A stretch of 64,000 nucleotides of DNA from Euborellia annulipes (lineage: Eukaryota > Arthropoda > Insecta > Dermaptera > Anisolabididae), in assembly GCA_023213315.1 (NCBI GenBank), contig JAKCPI010005306.1, positions 1 to 64,000 of the forward strand, written 5' to 3'. Positions 31,893-43,390 of this stretch are shown here, in pieces. The translations under genes were made by a program, and so were the position numbers. The notes beneath the pieces are model-generated. The model was given only the letters and a program-made list of their open reading frames with translations. It was not told where the DNA came from and ran no database searches. Within the stretch, counting starts at the first letter, position 1; each line of letters starts with the position of its first letter.

Positions 31893-32031
31893 AATTAAAT
31901 AAGAATGCCTGGACTCCAAATATATATATTGTAAATATAATGGTTATCGTCAAAGTCTTATATGGCCTAAGTTGCCGAAAAGACTGTGAGAGTGTGAGTG
32001 TGAATGAGAAAAAGTAAAAAAGTGTGTTTGA
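31893..32031 (+). mobile_element. SINE-A, plus strand, 5'-truncated
   Basis: AATGCCTGGACTCC, ATAATGGTTATCGTC, AAGTCTTATATGGCCTAAG, TTGCCGAAAAGACTG, then TGAGTGTGAATGAG and an A-run at 32029-32038. No tRNA head. Confidence 0.75.
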
Positions 32032-32065
32032 AAAAAAAAGGATATTAAATTTGAAAAGTCCGGCC

Positions 32066-32187
32066 CCGTGGTTTGGTATCCAAATGGTTTAAATAAAATT
32101 ATTGAACTGCCTGGGATCCGAACCCTCGACCCTTGGTATACAAGGCAGACTCGCTAGCAACTACGCCAAGCCCGAGGGCTCGCTGAT
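32066..32187 (-). mobile_element. SINE-A head fragment, minus strand
   Basis: The tRNA-like head with B box (GGGATCCGAACCCTCG on the plus strand) and A box (CTAGCAACTACGCCAAGCC). The 3' part stops at the small palindrome, against the plus-strand SINE-A copy. The two copies lie tail to body. Confidence 0.7.
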
Positions 32188-32412
32188 ATATTAGAATTCA
32201 AGAGGTAAAATTTATAAACATGGGAAAATATTTATATTTTGTTCCATGGCAACCATTTCTTCTATCTTTCCTATCAAGTACAAGAGTAAAATGGTCTTCA
32301 AACAAATTTGAGAGCAAAATGAGAATATACATTTGAAAGAGCATCTAAAAAATAATTGATTTTTGAATTTTAAACAAAATCGTTTGAGCGAATTTTGAGA
32401 AAATCGAAAAAA

Positions 32413-33109
32413 ATTGAAAAAATCTGGTGTGACTGGCGCACAGCACACAACTTTCTCTTACCTTCGATAATCGAAAGTTGTGTACTGTGCTTGTCACACC
32501 AGATTTTTCGTGTCGAAATATATTTAGTTCCCGACAGTACGGAACATATGAATTCAGATGTAAAATTTATAACTATGGGAAAATATTTATATTTTGTTAC
32601 CATGGCAACCATTTCTCCTATCCTTCCCTATGAAATACAAGAGTAAAGTGGTCTTCAGAAGATTTCAATCGCAAAATGAGAATATACATTTTAAAGAGCA
32701 TCTAAAAAATGATTGATTTTTGAATTTAAAAAAAAATCGTTGGAGCAAATTTTGAGAAAATCGAAAAAAACTGAAAAAGTACATCAGTAAAGTACTAGTA
32801 CTCTTTGGCCGATTTTGATTAAAAGCTTATTTTCCGGTCCAGGAGGGTGTTTAACTTAAATATAAAATTTCAGCCTCATAGCTCAATTCCTTCATGCTTA
32901 AAATTGAACACAGACACACCCACCCACACACCCACACACACACACACACACACACAGACAGACCATGTCGCGAAAACCACTTTTTTGGATTCAGGGGACC
33001 TCAAAACGTGAATATCCATCAAAATCTCGACATCGAATTTTTGACATGAATCCAATACTTTCTCTCTATATATATATTACATATATACATAGGTAAGAGA
33101 AAGTAAAAG
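32413..33109 (+). mobile_element. Family A, full-length young copy nested in family A
   Basis: A complete head hairpin (32416-32508), body, long CA microsatellite (32920-32957) and tail hairpin. The host reads GAAAAAAATTGAAAAA / GTACATTAGT around it. No clear target duplication can be read beyond shared A residues. It is close to the copy at 57232. Confidence 0.9.
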
Positions 33110-33164
33110 TACATTAGTAAAATATTAGTACCCTTTTGGCGATTTTGTTCAAAAGCTTCGTGTC

Positions 33165-34342
33165 ACCCCGTACGGAAATAGTATATGCCCTAAAATATAA
33201 GCGAATATAAGCAGTTATAATTGCTTATATCCTCACTTATAAGCAGAAATATGACCTGAAACTTATATTCTTCAAATTATATATTAACTTATAAGAAAAA
33301 TTATAATCGGATATAATTTGAATTATAACCGATAGATATAACTTTTTATATGTCTCGGAAATTATATTTTGGATTATATTATAGTATACCCAAAAATATA
33401 ATTTTTTATTATAATTGTAATTATATTCGCAAATATGACTGCATTATACATATTCATGATGGTACAGTGACTCTTTAGTTTCTTACGAGGGTACTTATTA
33501 ATAATTAACCGGTAAAATAAGAAAAAAATAAAAATTAGGAGAAATAGTTGCCATAGTAAGAAAATATAAATATTTTCCCATGTTTACGATTTTTTATTTA
33601 TTTACATTTTGAATTCTAAAATATCGGCGTAAATTTTTTGTCTGTGTACCGGGAGAGTCCCGGAAGGGATATGATTCACAAAAAATCTTAAGTTCATGAA
33701 TAATTAACCGTTAAAATAATCTATATCTATATTATAAAAATGAATTGGGAAAAATGTTTGTATGTACCGGTATGTATTTATCTAAAGCATTGTATTTTTT
33801 TTTTTTTTTTTTTTTTATTTATTGTTTTTATCAATCAATTTTTTCAGAAAATTATGTTTCTACAAATAAAGCTGTCAACCTAAAAATATTTTATCATATA
33901 ATGTTATGTCTTATTTTTATATCGTGATATATCACGATGCAAAATTCAACATCATTTAATTTTTAAAACGTTTTTCAATTTCGAGATTTTAATTTATAAA
34001 AGTGAATGTCTACGAGTTTTAGATAAAATAAATCAAGAAAGCGAAAATAGCAGAGAAAGAAGGGGGGAGGAGGGGTAATTACCCTGTCATCGACAAGGGG
34101 TTATATTATATATAGATTATAACCCTAAATTATATTTTAAAATTTATAATTTAAATTATAAGCGTAAGATTATATCCTGAGAATTATAATATAAAATATA
34201 AGCCTAGTCTTATAAGTTTGAACTTATAATAAAACGCTAAAATGTTATATATTCTTGCTTATATATTTGCTTATAACCTAAAATATGACCTAGCTTACAT
34301 TTTAAGCTTATATTTTTTGCCACATTTTTTTCCGTACGGGAC
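33165..34342. mobile_element. CCCG-ended element D, copy 1 (1174 bp)
   Basis: Ends are CCCGTACGGAAA and its inverse, themselves containing the palindrome CCGTACGG. The host family A sequence gives the empty site: AC on both sides, a 2-bp target duplication. Both arms are packed with irregular TTATAAG/CTTATAA-type motifs. The middle (33490-34080) carries family A-like sequence, a mini-Helitron-like start (TATAAAAATGAATTGGG) and a long T-run. No transposase frame seen. Confidence 0.8.
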
Positions 34343-34578
34343 GTGCCAGAAGGATGCTTAACTTAAATATAAAATTTCAATCTCCTTCCTCTTTTCGCTC
34401 TTGAGATATAAATATATTGTTCACAGACAGACACACAGACAGAACATGTTGAGAAACCACTTTTTCAGGGGACCTCAAAACGTGTATATCCATCAAAATC
34501 TCAACACCGAATTTTTGATATGAATCCAATACTTTCTCTCTCTATATATTAACATATATATAGGTAAGAGAAAGTAAA

Positions 34579-35903
34579 ATGTGTTTTGACACTATGCTTT
34601 CCCGCATTTCCCCTCACCTTTCCCCAGGTGTTGAACCTCGAATATTCATACGCTAAACAAATCACATATGCAGTGGTTAGAAATGATAAACAGTGTATAT
34701 AATTTCAAGCTTTTTAATATTTAATTTATATTATAATAAAAGAGATTACCATTACAATAGAATGGAAATTGGATTTAATTTTCCGAAGAGAATTATGTTA
34801 ATGGAGAAACTTTTCACAATTATATTTAAATTTAGATTCCTACTAGTCTTATATTTAATTATTATGAAAATTTCCCCCTGGATTTTAATAAACTAAGGTT
34901 TATTTACCTCATAAAAATTATTAAAATTTGTCTGAATATATTAAGTACGATCTTTATTGTTTGTTTACTTGAGGCGCTCTCAGGGCTTTTCATATTAATA
35001 TAATGCCTAATCCTATCGCTAGCTAATTGTTTCTAAATAACTTGAGTCGTTTTCCATTAAACTAATCTTCTCAATATTCTCTCTTATACAAAAGTTATAA
35101 GATATTTCATCAAGGTTAATACAGAAACTCTTAGCGTAATTAAATTTTTCGAGTGGACGAAAGAAATTAATTGATACACAGATCATTTCAAAAACCTTTT
35201 AAATGGGTTCCGTGGATCTCAAATTTTTTTTGTGATTACTTGCTTTAGGTTTGTCGCTAAGAGGGATTTTTGTCGATTTCTTTTCAACTCTAAATAGCCT
35301 CTGCTTCTATATTCTTCTTCGTTGCTGCTTGCACAAAGGGCAAAGGTCCATTCACTTCATCCCTACAAATGTCCAATTAGTGTTTGAATTATTAATTAAC
35401 AATTTGTAATTAATTAGAGATTCGCTTCATTTATATCATATACAACATATAAATCATTTTCATATAGTAATACTTGTACCACTATTAATATTTGATTTGC
35501 ATATCTAATTTAACTTTTAACTTCTTTACAAATGGTCACTTTTGATTTTACGAAATCTTTTTCTCGTAAACATATTGTAGTTATTTACCATCTCTCAGTA
35601 TGGTCTATTAGAAGTTTCTATAACTCAAGTCGCACAAGTTTTTTTCTAACAAAATTTAATTTACTTGTTATAGTATAACCGAAGGGCTCGGACCTCCCCT
35701 CTGGACAGAAAAAATATATAAAATTCTTTAATATTGCTAATTTAAATCCAGAAATAAAATATAATAAATTATTATAACTCCTAATATCCTCCCTTCTTTG
35801 AATGCGCCACTGCCTCTCAATCTCACTACCAACCCCCACCCTTAGGCAATGGGACAGCCATTGGGATATTTTGTTCGTTATTAAAAAAATAAGTATTTTT
35901 ATT
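34579..35903. other. Unassigned AT-rich sequence
   Basis: No repeats or genes recognised. It includes short AT-rich open frames at 34693-34896 and 35618-35839 without features. Confidence 0.35.
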
Positions 35904-36299
35904 TAGGGGAGAGCGGGGCTATTTCGTACAGTGAGGCTAAACCGTACAGTCTGTTTCTCGTCTATTTCTCAAGATATTGAGGTCTGATCGGAGCTGCAAC
36001 CTAGCACCCCATCTAGCAAGCTGTAATGTTGAGAAAGTTCCACCGAGCGCATGGTGTACCTCGGATTATTGTGAAAAAACATGTTTTGGTGAATTTTCTT
36101 TTAATTTTGAGCCAGTTTAAAATAAGAGGTGACTGGAGAACTTTTACTTATAAACTAGTTTATATGAATTCATAAGCAACTACTCTTCTTCAGCTATCTT
36201 TTGATACCAAGTGATAACAAGTTAGGCTAAGAATTTTGAGGTTAGGACATAAAATCGCCACAAGCTACATGTTGGGGCTAAACCGTACAGAAACGTTAG

Positions 36300-36539
36300 A
36301 GAGAAAAAAATCCAACATCGAGAAGAAGATTGTAAAAAGTAAAGCTCGAGTGAACTCTAAACCAAAGAACTACAAGTTTCAAGACAAGGGGTTCTGTAAA
36401 ATCAAGTAGCCGAAGAAAAATTAAGTTTGAAGATGATGGTTCAGGTGCTGTATGTGCGCAGGGTGGGTGGGTCCATTCGGCTTGCAGTGCTGCAGAGCCT
36501 GCTGATAAATTCGTTTCTGATTCTTGTTTAAACAAATAA
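36300..36539 (+). pseudogene. Remnant of a transposase C-terminus
   Basis: Two adjoining frames are separated by a frameshift near 36400. The first ends in a basic stretch (RVNSKPKNYKFQDKGFCKIK). The second reads SSRRKIKFEDDGSGAVCAQG, continues with GWVHSACSAAEPADKFVSDS, and stops at TAA after CLNK (36537-36539). The spacing C-x(4)-W-V-H-x(2)-C followed by F-V-x-D-x-C resembles the finger-like tail of many pogo/Tigger DDE transposases (C-x2-C ... W-x-H-x2-C ... F-x-C-x2-C), with some cysteines lost. It is non-functional. Family assignment is by motif recall only. Confidence 0.45.
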
Positions 36540-36637
36540 ATTTAAAATTAATTAATTAATTTATTTTTTTCATTTCTTTTATCCTTTCATGTTATTTTTC
36601 TTAGTTGTACGATATAGCCCCTCCCCGTTGTACGGAA

Positions 36638-37818
36638 TACCCGTACGGAAAAAATGTGGCAAAAAATATAAGCTTAAAATGTAAGCTAGGTCATATTTTA
36701 GGTTATAAGCAATATATAAGCAAGAATATATAACATTTTAGCGTTTTATTATAAGTTCAAACTTATAAGCCTAGGCTTATATTTTTTATATTATAATTCT
36801 CAGGATATAATCTTACGCTTATAATTTAAATTATAAATTTTAAAATATAATTTAGGGTTATAATCTATAATATAACCCCTTGTCGATGGCAGGGTAATTA
36901 CCCCTCCTCCCCCTTCTTTCTCTGCTATTTTCGCTTTCTTGATTTATTTTATCTAAAACTCGTAGACATTCACTTTTATAAATTAAAATCTCGAAATTGA
37001 TAAACGTTTTAAAAATTAAATGATGTTGAATTTTGCATCGTGATAAATCACGATATAAAAATAAGACATAACATTATATGATAAAATTATTTTTAGGTTG
37101 ACAGCTTTATTTGTAGAAACATATTTTTCTGAAAAAATTGATTGATAAAAAAAATAAATAAATAAAAAATAAAAAAAAAATAAAAAAAAAAAAAAATACA
37201 ATGCTTTAGATAAATACATACCGGTACATACATTTTTCCCAATTCATTTTTATAATATATATATTATTTTAACGGTTAATTATTTATGAACCTAAGATTT
37301 TTTGTGGAACATATCCTTTCCGGGACTCTCCCTGAACACAGACAAAAAATTTAAGCCGATATTTTAGAATTCAAAATGTAAATAAATAAAAAATCGTAAA
37401 CATGGGAAAATATTTATATTTTCTTACTATGGCAACTATTTCTCCTAATTTTTATTTTTTTTCTTATTTTACCGGTTAATTATTAATAAGTACCCTCGTA
37501 AGAAACTAAAGAGTCACTGTACCATTATGAATATGTATAATGCAGTCATATTTGCGAATATAATTACAATTATAATAAAAAATTATATCTTTGGGTATAC
37601 TATAATATAATCCAAAATATAATTTCCGAGACATATAAAAGTTAGATCTATTGGTTATAATTCAAATTATATCCGATTATAATTTTTCTTATAAGTTAAT
37701 ATATAATTTGAAGAATATAAGTTTCAGGTCATATTTCTGCTTATAAGTGAGGATATAAGCAATTATAACTGCTTATATTCGCTTATATTTTAGGGCATAT
37801 ACTATTTCCGTACGGGTA
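36638..37818. mobile_element. CCCG-ended element D, copy 2 (1177 bp, inverted)
   Basis: Nearly the same as copy 1 but reversed. It lies in element K between GTACGGAATA and TAGCCCC, so TA is duplicated. Fourteen or more long stretches match copy 1 inverted. The two copies form an inverted pair 2.3 kb apart. Confidence 0.85.
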
Positions 37819-38215
37819 GCCCCAACCTCCGGGGCTAATCCGTACAAAGACACATTTTTTTTGAAATTAATTAAAAATACTTATCAGTGGCATAATGTCA
37901 ATTTCTTTGTTTGTAGTGGGTAGCTAATGAACTAAATTACATGTTGTTTATTTTCTCATAATTTTAACTCAAAATTCTCTCCAGCTACAACTATTCTCCC
38001 TTAAGTGTACGGCATAGCCCCGCTCTCCCCTATTTATTTATTTATTTAATTAATAATATCTAATAAATCATTTTTTTTTTTTTTCATTTTTTAGAAAAAT
38101 TTGATGCAAAATATTAAAGTTTTAAATTTTCCTACCTAGTCACTCCGCCCATCTCTGACTCTGACCAAGACGGTTCACAACGAGCATACACATGACCTTA
38201 ACGTTAGCGCTTTAT

Positions 38216-38476
38216 ATATGGACCGTTTATTCTGAAAGTGGTGAAAGTCCATTAAAAAAAATGAGATAACACATAATTTATGCTTAAATTAATGTAAATT
38301 TTCTATGTATAACTAGCTAGTGGTAAATTTCTTAAAAAATTCCCACGTTTTGTACAATTGAAAATTGGTCGGTAAATAGATTTTTTAATAAACAATATCT
38401 GTTTACCTATTAACCTTGCATTTTCTCGAAACGATAGAAAATGGACTTACACCACTTTCAAAATAAACGGTCCATA
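38216..38476. mobile_element. Mariner-like MITE, about 260 bp
   Basis: Inverted ends of about 37 bp: TATGGACCGTTTATTCTGAA and, inverted, TATGGACCGTTTATTTTGAA, each followed by AGTGGTG and AAGTCCATT. TATA at both edges leaves a TA target duplication possible. No coding. Confidence 0.75.
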
Positions 38477-39248
38477 TAAGAATGATACTTTCTTAAAATG
38501 ATGCACAAAAGAAAGTGTTCCATTAAAATTCATTCTTTTTAAAAATAATCTACCACTTTTTTTTTGAATATTCAAATACTATACTAGGTATTCTATTTTT
38601 TTAATATATAAAGTAAAGAAAGAGAAAGAGAATCTAATTAAATTTTTCAAAGTAAATATTTCACTACACTGTATATTTAAATATAGAATTGGATTTCTGA
38701 TACGCTTTTTTCTTTCTATGTTTAATGAAAAAGTCATTTTTTTTTAAATCTGGAGAATAGAGCGCAATCTATTTGAGATTAATTTCGAATTAGCTGATTT
38801 TAATTAATCCCACAATAATTGATTTTATTTTATTAAAGGACCATTTTAAATAATCAGCGAAATGTTTATTAATTAATGATTAAAATACTTTGAACACAAA
38901 TATTTCAGGTCTAATTAGAAGAAGAAATCTCGTGCCCTCTCTATTTTATTACTTTATTTAATAAAATATGCTAATTTATTAATATGTGTTTAATGAATAC
39001 AAATGGACCATCATATTCAAATATATTTTTTTTTCCTTTAATATGCATAATATTATAAAAGCAGTCAGACAGTCTGGGAATTCAATTTAGGATAAAATTT
39101 CATCTAATAGTCAATTCGGAGAAAAAATTTCCCAAAGTATTAATTTACAAATTATTCATATTCATCAATTTGTACTCCAAAAATGTTTCAATTTTATACT
39201 AATTAATTTTGCTTTGTATTAATTGAAGAGTTCGGGCTTAGATAGTAC
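38477..39248. other. Unassigned AT-rich sequence
   Basis: No recognised feature. Confidence 0.35.
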
Positions 39249-39488
39249 TAACCCACGAGGAGGCAATGGCTAAGCCGGCTAAGCTTAGGATTACGGAGTC
39301 CGAAGTCTCAACACGACTCGGGTTCGGATCCAGCTTGCCGCAAATAATTCAACCATCCTGCCGAAGTCTCCTCTTAGGGTAGGTAGGGGGATAGCCCCAC
39401 CGTGGTATCACAAAGGGCCTAATTGGCCTAAGTGTGTTCCCTCTCTGGGAACGGCCACTTCAACCTAACCTAACCTAACCTAACCCAC
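39249..39488 (+). mobile_element. tRNA-derived SINE with CCTAA tail
   Basis: The head at 39261-39350 has an A-box-like ATGGCTAAGCCGGC and a B box GGGTTCGGATCC. The body contains AGGGGGATAGCCCCACCG and TCTCTGGGAACGGCC. The tail is five CCTAA-type units (39462-39485) instead of an A-run. TAACCCAC lies at both edges (39249-39256, 39481-39488), though it overlaps the tail. CCTAA/TTAGG is the arthropod telomere unit; here it is most simply a SINE tail. Confidence 0.7.
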
Positions 39489-39638
39489 AAATTTATAGTT
39501 CTGAGATATTTCAATTTTAAACTTTAGAAACAAACACCAATGGGAAGTTTGTTCGCTACTGTCAGAGCATCCTAATGGTTAGCACTGTCATCCGTAAAGT
39601 ACTAGTTAACTAGTTAGTAAAGTCACTTCTTAACAATA

Positions 39639-39654
39639 TTTTTACTTTCTCTTA

Positions 39655-39690
<36 letters not shown>

Positions 39691-39748
39691 AATATACATA
39701 TATATAGAGATAGAGAAAGTATTGGATTCATGTCAAAAATTCGATTTA
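39639..39748 (-). mobile_element. Family A tail fragment with long TA microsatellite
   Basis: The tail hairpin stem (TTTACTTTCTCTTACC ... GAGAAAGTATTGGATTC) encloses an expanded TA run (39659-39690). The fragment ends at CAAAAATTCGAT, where the foldback begins. Confidence 0.8.
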
Positions 39749-40542
39749 GAGGGATGAAAAGGAATATTTTAGCCTTAACATTTCTTCAGAAGGTCTACAG
39801 AAGTGAAAAGTTAAAAAAACATTAACATTTGGACTCAAGGGGGGGGGGATGTGGGGGAAGATTTTGTCCCTTAAATTGCAAAAAAATCATTAAAAATGGT
39901 CAATTTTTTCTGATTTTTCTCAATTTTTTCACTGATTTTCTACATATTCCAGCTGACAGCTCCACCTCACCCTTCCTTAAACATCCCTCAACTAAAAAAA
40001 AATATATAGGATAAAGCGGGTGGGATGTGAGCGATTCCGAAGCCCTTGAAAGAAGAATTTTTTTCAATTATTGACAAGAAATAATTTCTACCCCTTTAGA
40101 TAAAATATGGAAATATTGAAGGACATAGAAGAATCCGTATATTTAAGTTTAAATTTGTAAAGATCAGCCCAAAAAAATGGAAGTTAGCCGCATATTTGCC
40201 AAATTGACCAACTGAGCTGTGAATCTTCCATCTTCTTAAAAGGGCTTTGGAATCGCTCACACCCCACCCGCTTTGTCCTATATATTTTGTTTTTAGTTGA
40301 GAGATGTTTAAGGAAGGGTGAGGTGGGTTTGTCAGCTGGAATATGTAGAAAATCAGTGAAAATATTGTGAAAAAATCGGAAAAAATTGACCATTTTTAAT
40401 GATTTTTTTGCATTTTAAGCGACAAAATCCTCCCCCCACATCCCCCCCCCCATTGGATCCAAATGTTAATGTTTTTTTAACTTTTCACTTCTCTAGACCT
40501 TCTGAAGAAATGTTAAGGCTAAAATATTCCTTTTCATCCCTC
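39749..40542. mobile_element. 794-bp foldback element
   Basis: Arms of about 300 bp (39749-40048 and 40240-40542) are inverted copies: GAGGGATGAAAAGGAATATT, AGAAGGTCTA, GGGGATGTGGGGG, TTCAGCTGACA-type and GGTGGGATGTGAGCGATTCC all mirror. The loop is AT-rich. Open frames of about 60-70 codons in both arms are mirror shadows. Confidence 0.85.
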
Positions 40543-42612
40543 CAAATTTTTTTCGTGGCCCTATAATTAACGAAAAGGGGTGGAAATAAGTAGGGGGCTA
40601 CCCCCCGAAAACGGTAATTGCTGGGGGAAAACGAAGGTCATATTTGGATTCAGGAGGTCATTTTACTTAAGAATCTGAAGGAATTTTTTCGGGGCTTTTT
40701 TTCTTGTAGCACAGTGTAATTTAGCATTTCTTAATCTGATGACATAAAACAAAAAAGTGTAATTTCTCTTTCAATTAATTTTTCGAACTTTTTTCATCTT
40801 CTTTAATAAACATTGGCTCAAATGTCTATTAAAAAAAAAGATATTAGCAAGAAGAGTGATTTAGAGTGTAGATTTCCTGTTTAGTTACTTTGAAGAGACA
40901 AAGACTCCAGTCAAGGAAGGATCTGAAGTTTATTTTTCGCTTCTCTTCAAAGTTTAAAATTAGACCCGGCGAAAAAGAAGAAAGAGAGGACGAGAGAGAC
41001 TCTTCCTTCTCTTTTATTATCATATACATATACATCTATGTTAAAATAAACTACCAAACCGCAAAGAGATCATAATAATTTCAATTTTGAATTAACCTCC
41101 TGAGGTTAAATATCGTTTCTTTATTAATGAATAGTCCCTTTATTATTCAAGAGGAGATACGTATTTAATATTATTGTAGAAGATCAAAAGGGATGGCAGG
41201 AAGGTTGTTTGATTTATTGAACTTCCATTAAAAAAATATAAATAATTCAGAAGCGACTGGACGAGCCACAAATTTTTTTTTTAATTAAAACAAAAGTTAT
41301 GCTTGATTAATTTATTTGAATTCTAATTTATATTTAATTAAAATTTCTAGCGTGTCAAAAAAAGCCTTTATGGGATATTACAAAATTTTATAATTAATTT
41401 AAAATTTCAACTCGATAAAAATTATTAAGTTCATATAGTCTATTTATCAAAAAAATTTTATAATAAAAATATTCCAAATCTCTATTGAGCCTTTCCTACA
41501 GGAAAGGCTCAACGATTGAATTTTTTTTATTTTAATTTTCAAATTTTTTAAAAATCGAAATATACCGTAAAAGAAATTTTTGGCTGCCGTGGGGGCCGGG
41601 GCTAATATTAATATTAAAAGCTGAAAGACAGGATTTTTTTTATAACCGATTTAGGACTATCGTCAAAAAAAATTCAAAAAACCCCAAATAAGGCCCACCC
41701 AAATGTTTATACATAAATTAAGGAGCACAGGAAGAAAAAGTTTTGGGCCTCCTTCCCTCCCCCAAGCAAAAACTGAAATGACTTCCCTGGCTTGAAATAA
41801 TTAAGAACGGGGATCTCGAAAAATAAATAAATTAAACAAATTAAAAAAACAAACAAAGAAAAATCTGCACCTTTTCTATAAGATTAACGAAGAAAATTTT
41901 CTTCCTTTCTTAATTCATAACTCTGTTAAAATTTTTCTTTATTGTCTCTCGTATTAATTTACAAACAGATCGCATGACATTGAGATAATTTCAGGCTCCG
42001 TTTCTGCTCTCTCGTTCTTAATCGAATGGATGAATAGCTAATTAGCTGGCCTCATTAGGCAAGGCATGATTTTCTATTCACTTTGCAATTTGACATAAGA
42101 TAACACCAAGTCTCGCTCTCTCTCTCTTCGAATGACGAGTAAATGAATGGCGAAAATAATTCACGAGATGCTCTGCGGCTCGCAGATGAGGAGATCAATG
42201 CACGCAGCATCCCTCCTTGACGTCGTCTCTCTCTCAATTCATAAATTACATAAGAGAGATAAAACAGCTGACCTATATTATCATAAAGGAACAAAAATTC
42301 TCATTTTTAATAATCTTATATAAAGAGTATAAAAGAGAGACACCTTATCATCTTAAAAGAAGTCTAAAGCGCTATTTTTCTTCTTAAATTATACACTTTC
42401 TAAAAGAATTTTCGCTAAAATTATTTAGGTATTATTATGTCTTAAAATGTTTGGCTAAACTGTTCGGAGGATATAGAAAGGATCTCTTCTCGATTGACCT
42501 CAATCAATTGCAAATTTATTATTTCTCCATCATCACAAGATACTCAAGCAAATTTACATCCCTTGGAAATCAGACTATAAACTCTAATTACCAACAGGAA
42601 AATAAGTAATTA
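40543..42612. other. Unassigned; repeat-free island at 41940-42350
   Basis: Includes the island described below and AT-rich sequence. Two short overlapping antisense frames (40844-41075) have no family features. Confidence 0.35.
41940..42350. promoter_or_regulatory. Repeat-free island with homeodomain-type motifs
   Basis: Balanced composition, no match to other parts of the window. It contains AGCTAATTAGCTGGCCTCATT, ATGACGAGTAAATGAATGG, AGATAA-type GATA sites and a CT microsatellite (42112-42127). It could be a conserved non-coding element. Inference only. Confidence 0.22.
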
Positions 42613-42711
42613 TGAAAAAATCTGGTGGGACTGGTCGTACAGCTCACAACTTTCTCTTTCGGTAATTGAAAGTTGTGTTCTGTGCTTGAAACATCAGATT
42701 GTTTCTGTTGA

Positions 42712-43140
42712 CACCCGAGTCTAAACATAAATTCATATTTAAACCTCAAAATCTTCAGTGAGATTTTCGAGGGTCAGTTTAATTTTTTGGAGATTGGATT
42801 CATTATACAAAGTAATCCCAGTTTGTACCTCAAAATCCTACTTACGGAAGGTTTTACAATTTTGAGGTTTAAAACAGAACTGCAGAAACTACAATTAGCC
42901 CTCAAAAACTTCAATCCATATAGAAATTATTCTATACTGGTTTGAACCTCAAAAACCTCAAATGAGAGTTTCGAGATTATAGTTAGGATTTCAAATCAAT
43001 CGGTAATTCAAATTTAAACCTCATAGTCTTCAATGAGGGGTTTGAGTGTTAAAGTAGAATTACTTTCTGAGCAGCAAATAAAACATCAAAGGAATTGAGG
43101 TTTCTGAGGTTAAAACTAGAATTTGTTTTGGACTCGGGCA
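42712..43140. mobile_element. CCCG-ended element E (425 bp)
   Basis: Ends CCCGAGTCTAAACATAAATT and, inverted, CCCGAGTCCAAAACAAATTC. CA flanks both sides where other family A copies read GACATATAT, so the duplication is 2 bp. The interior is a series of diverged units of the AACCTCAAAATCTTC type in both orientations. No coding. End type, duplication size and sub-repeat-rich interior match element D. Confidence 0.75.
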
Positions 43141-43269
43141 TATATTTAGTTTCCGACAATACGGTATATTTGAATTCAAGATATCAAACAATTTATAAAC
43201 ACAGAAATATTTATATTTTGTTATTTTGGCAACCATATCTTCTATGAAATACAAGAGTAATGTGTGCTT

Positions 43270-43390
43270 CAAACAATTTTAAGCCCCCGGGCCTTGATAT
43301 AGTTGCTAGCGTACTGGCCTTTTATACCGCAGGATCCCAGACAGACCTATGCTTTTATTTAAACCATTTGGATACCAAATGGATACCATC
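43270..43390 (+). mobile_element. SINE-A head part, plus strand
   Basis: GGGCCTTGATATAGTTGCTAG (A-box region), ACCGCAGGATCCCAG (decayed B box) and the palindrome TAAACCATTTGGATACCAAA. The 3' part is missing. Confidence 0.65.

Larger units (their letters stand above)
32186..34578 (+). mobile_element. Older family A copy holding two nested elements
   Basis: Body 32186-32412, a younger complete family A copy (32413-33109), body 33110-33166, a CCCG-ended element (33167-34340), then body and tail hairpin 34341-34578. Removing both inserts restores a continuous family A sequence, which proves they are insertions. Confidence 0.85.
35904..38032 (+). mobile_element. Pogo/mariner-like element K, decayed, split by element D
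   Basis: Inverted ends GGGGAGAGCGGGGCTAT at 35906 and its inverse ending at 38030, with TA on each side. Subterminal repeats of the type GGGGCTAAACCGTAC occur at 35914, 35933, 36273 and 37838, and inverted at 36606 and 38008; they may be transposase-binding sites. A decayed C-terminal coding remnant (36300-36539) is inside. Element D sits in one of the subterminal repeats. Confidence 0.75.

Noticed and set aside
39462..39485. Telomere
   Set aside because: Only five CCTAA units, inside a SINE and far from a sequence end.
39829..40393. Matching ORFs on opposite strands (DFLHIPAD motif)
   Set aside because: They are mirror copies in the two arms of the 794-bp foldback.
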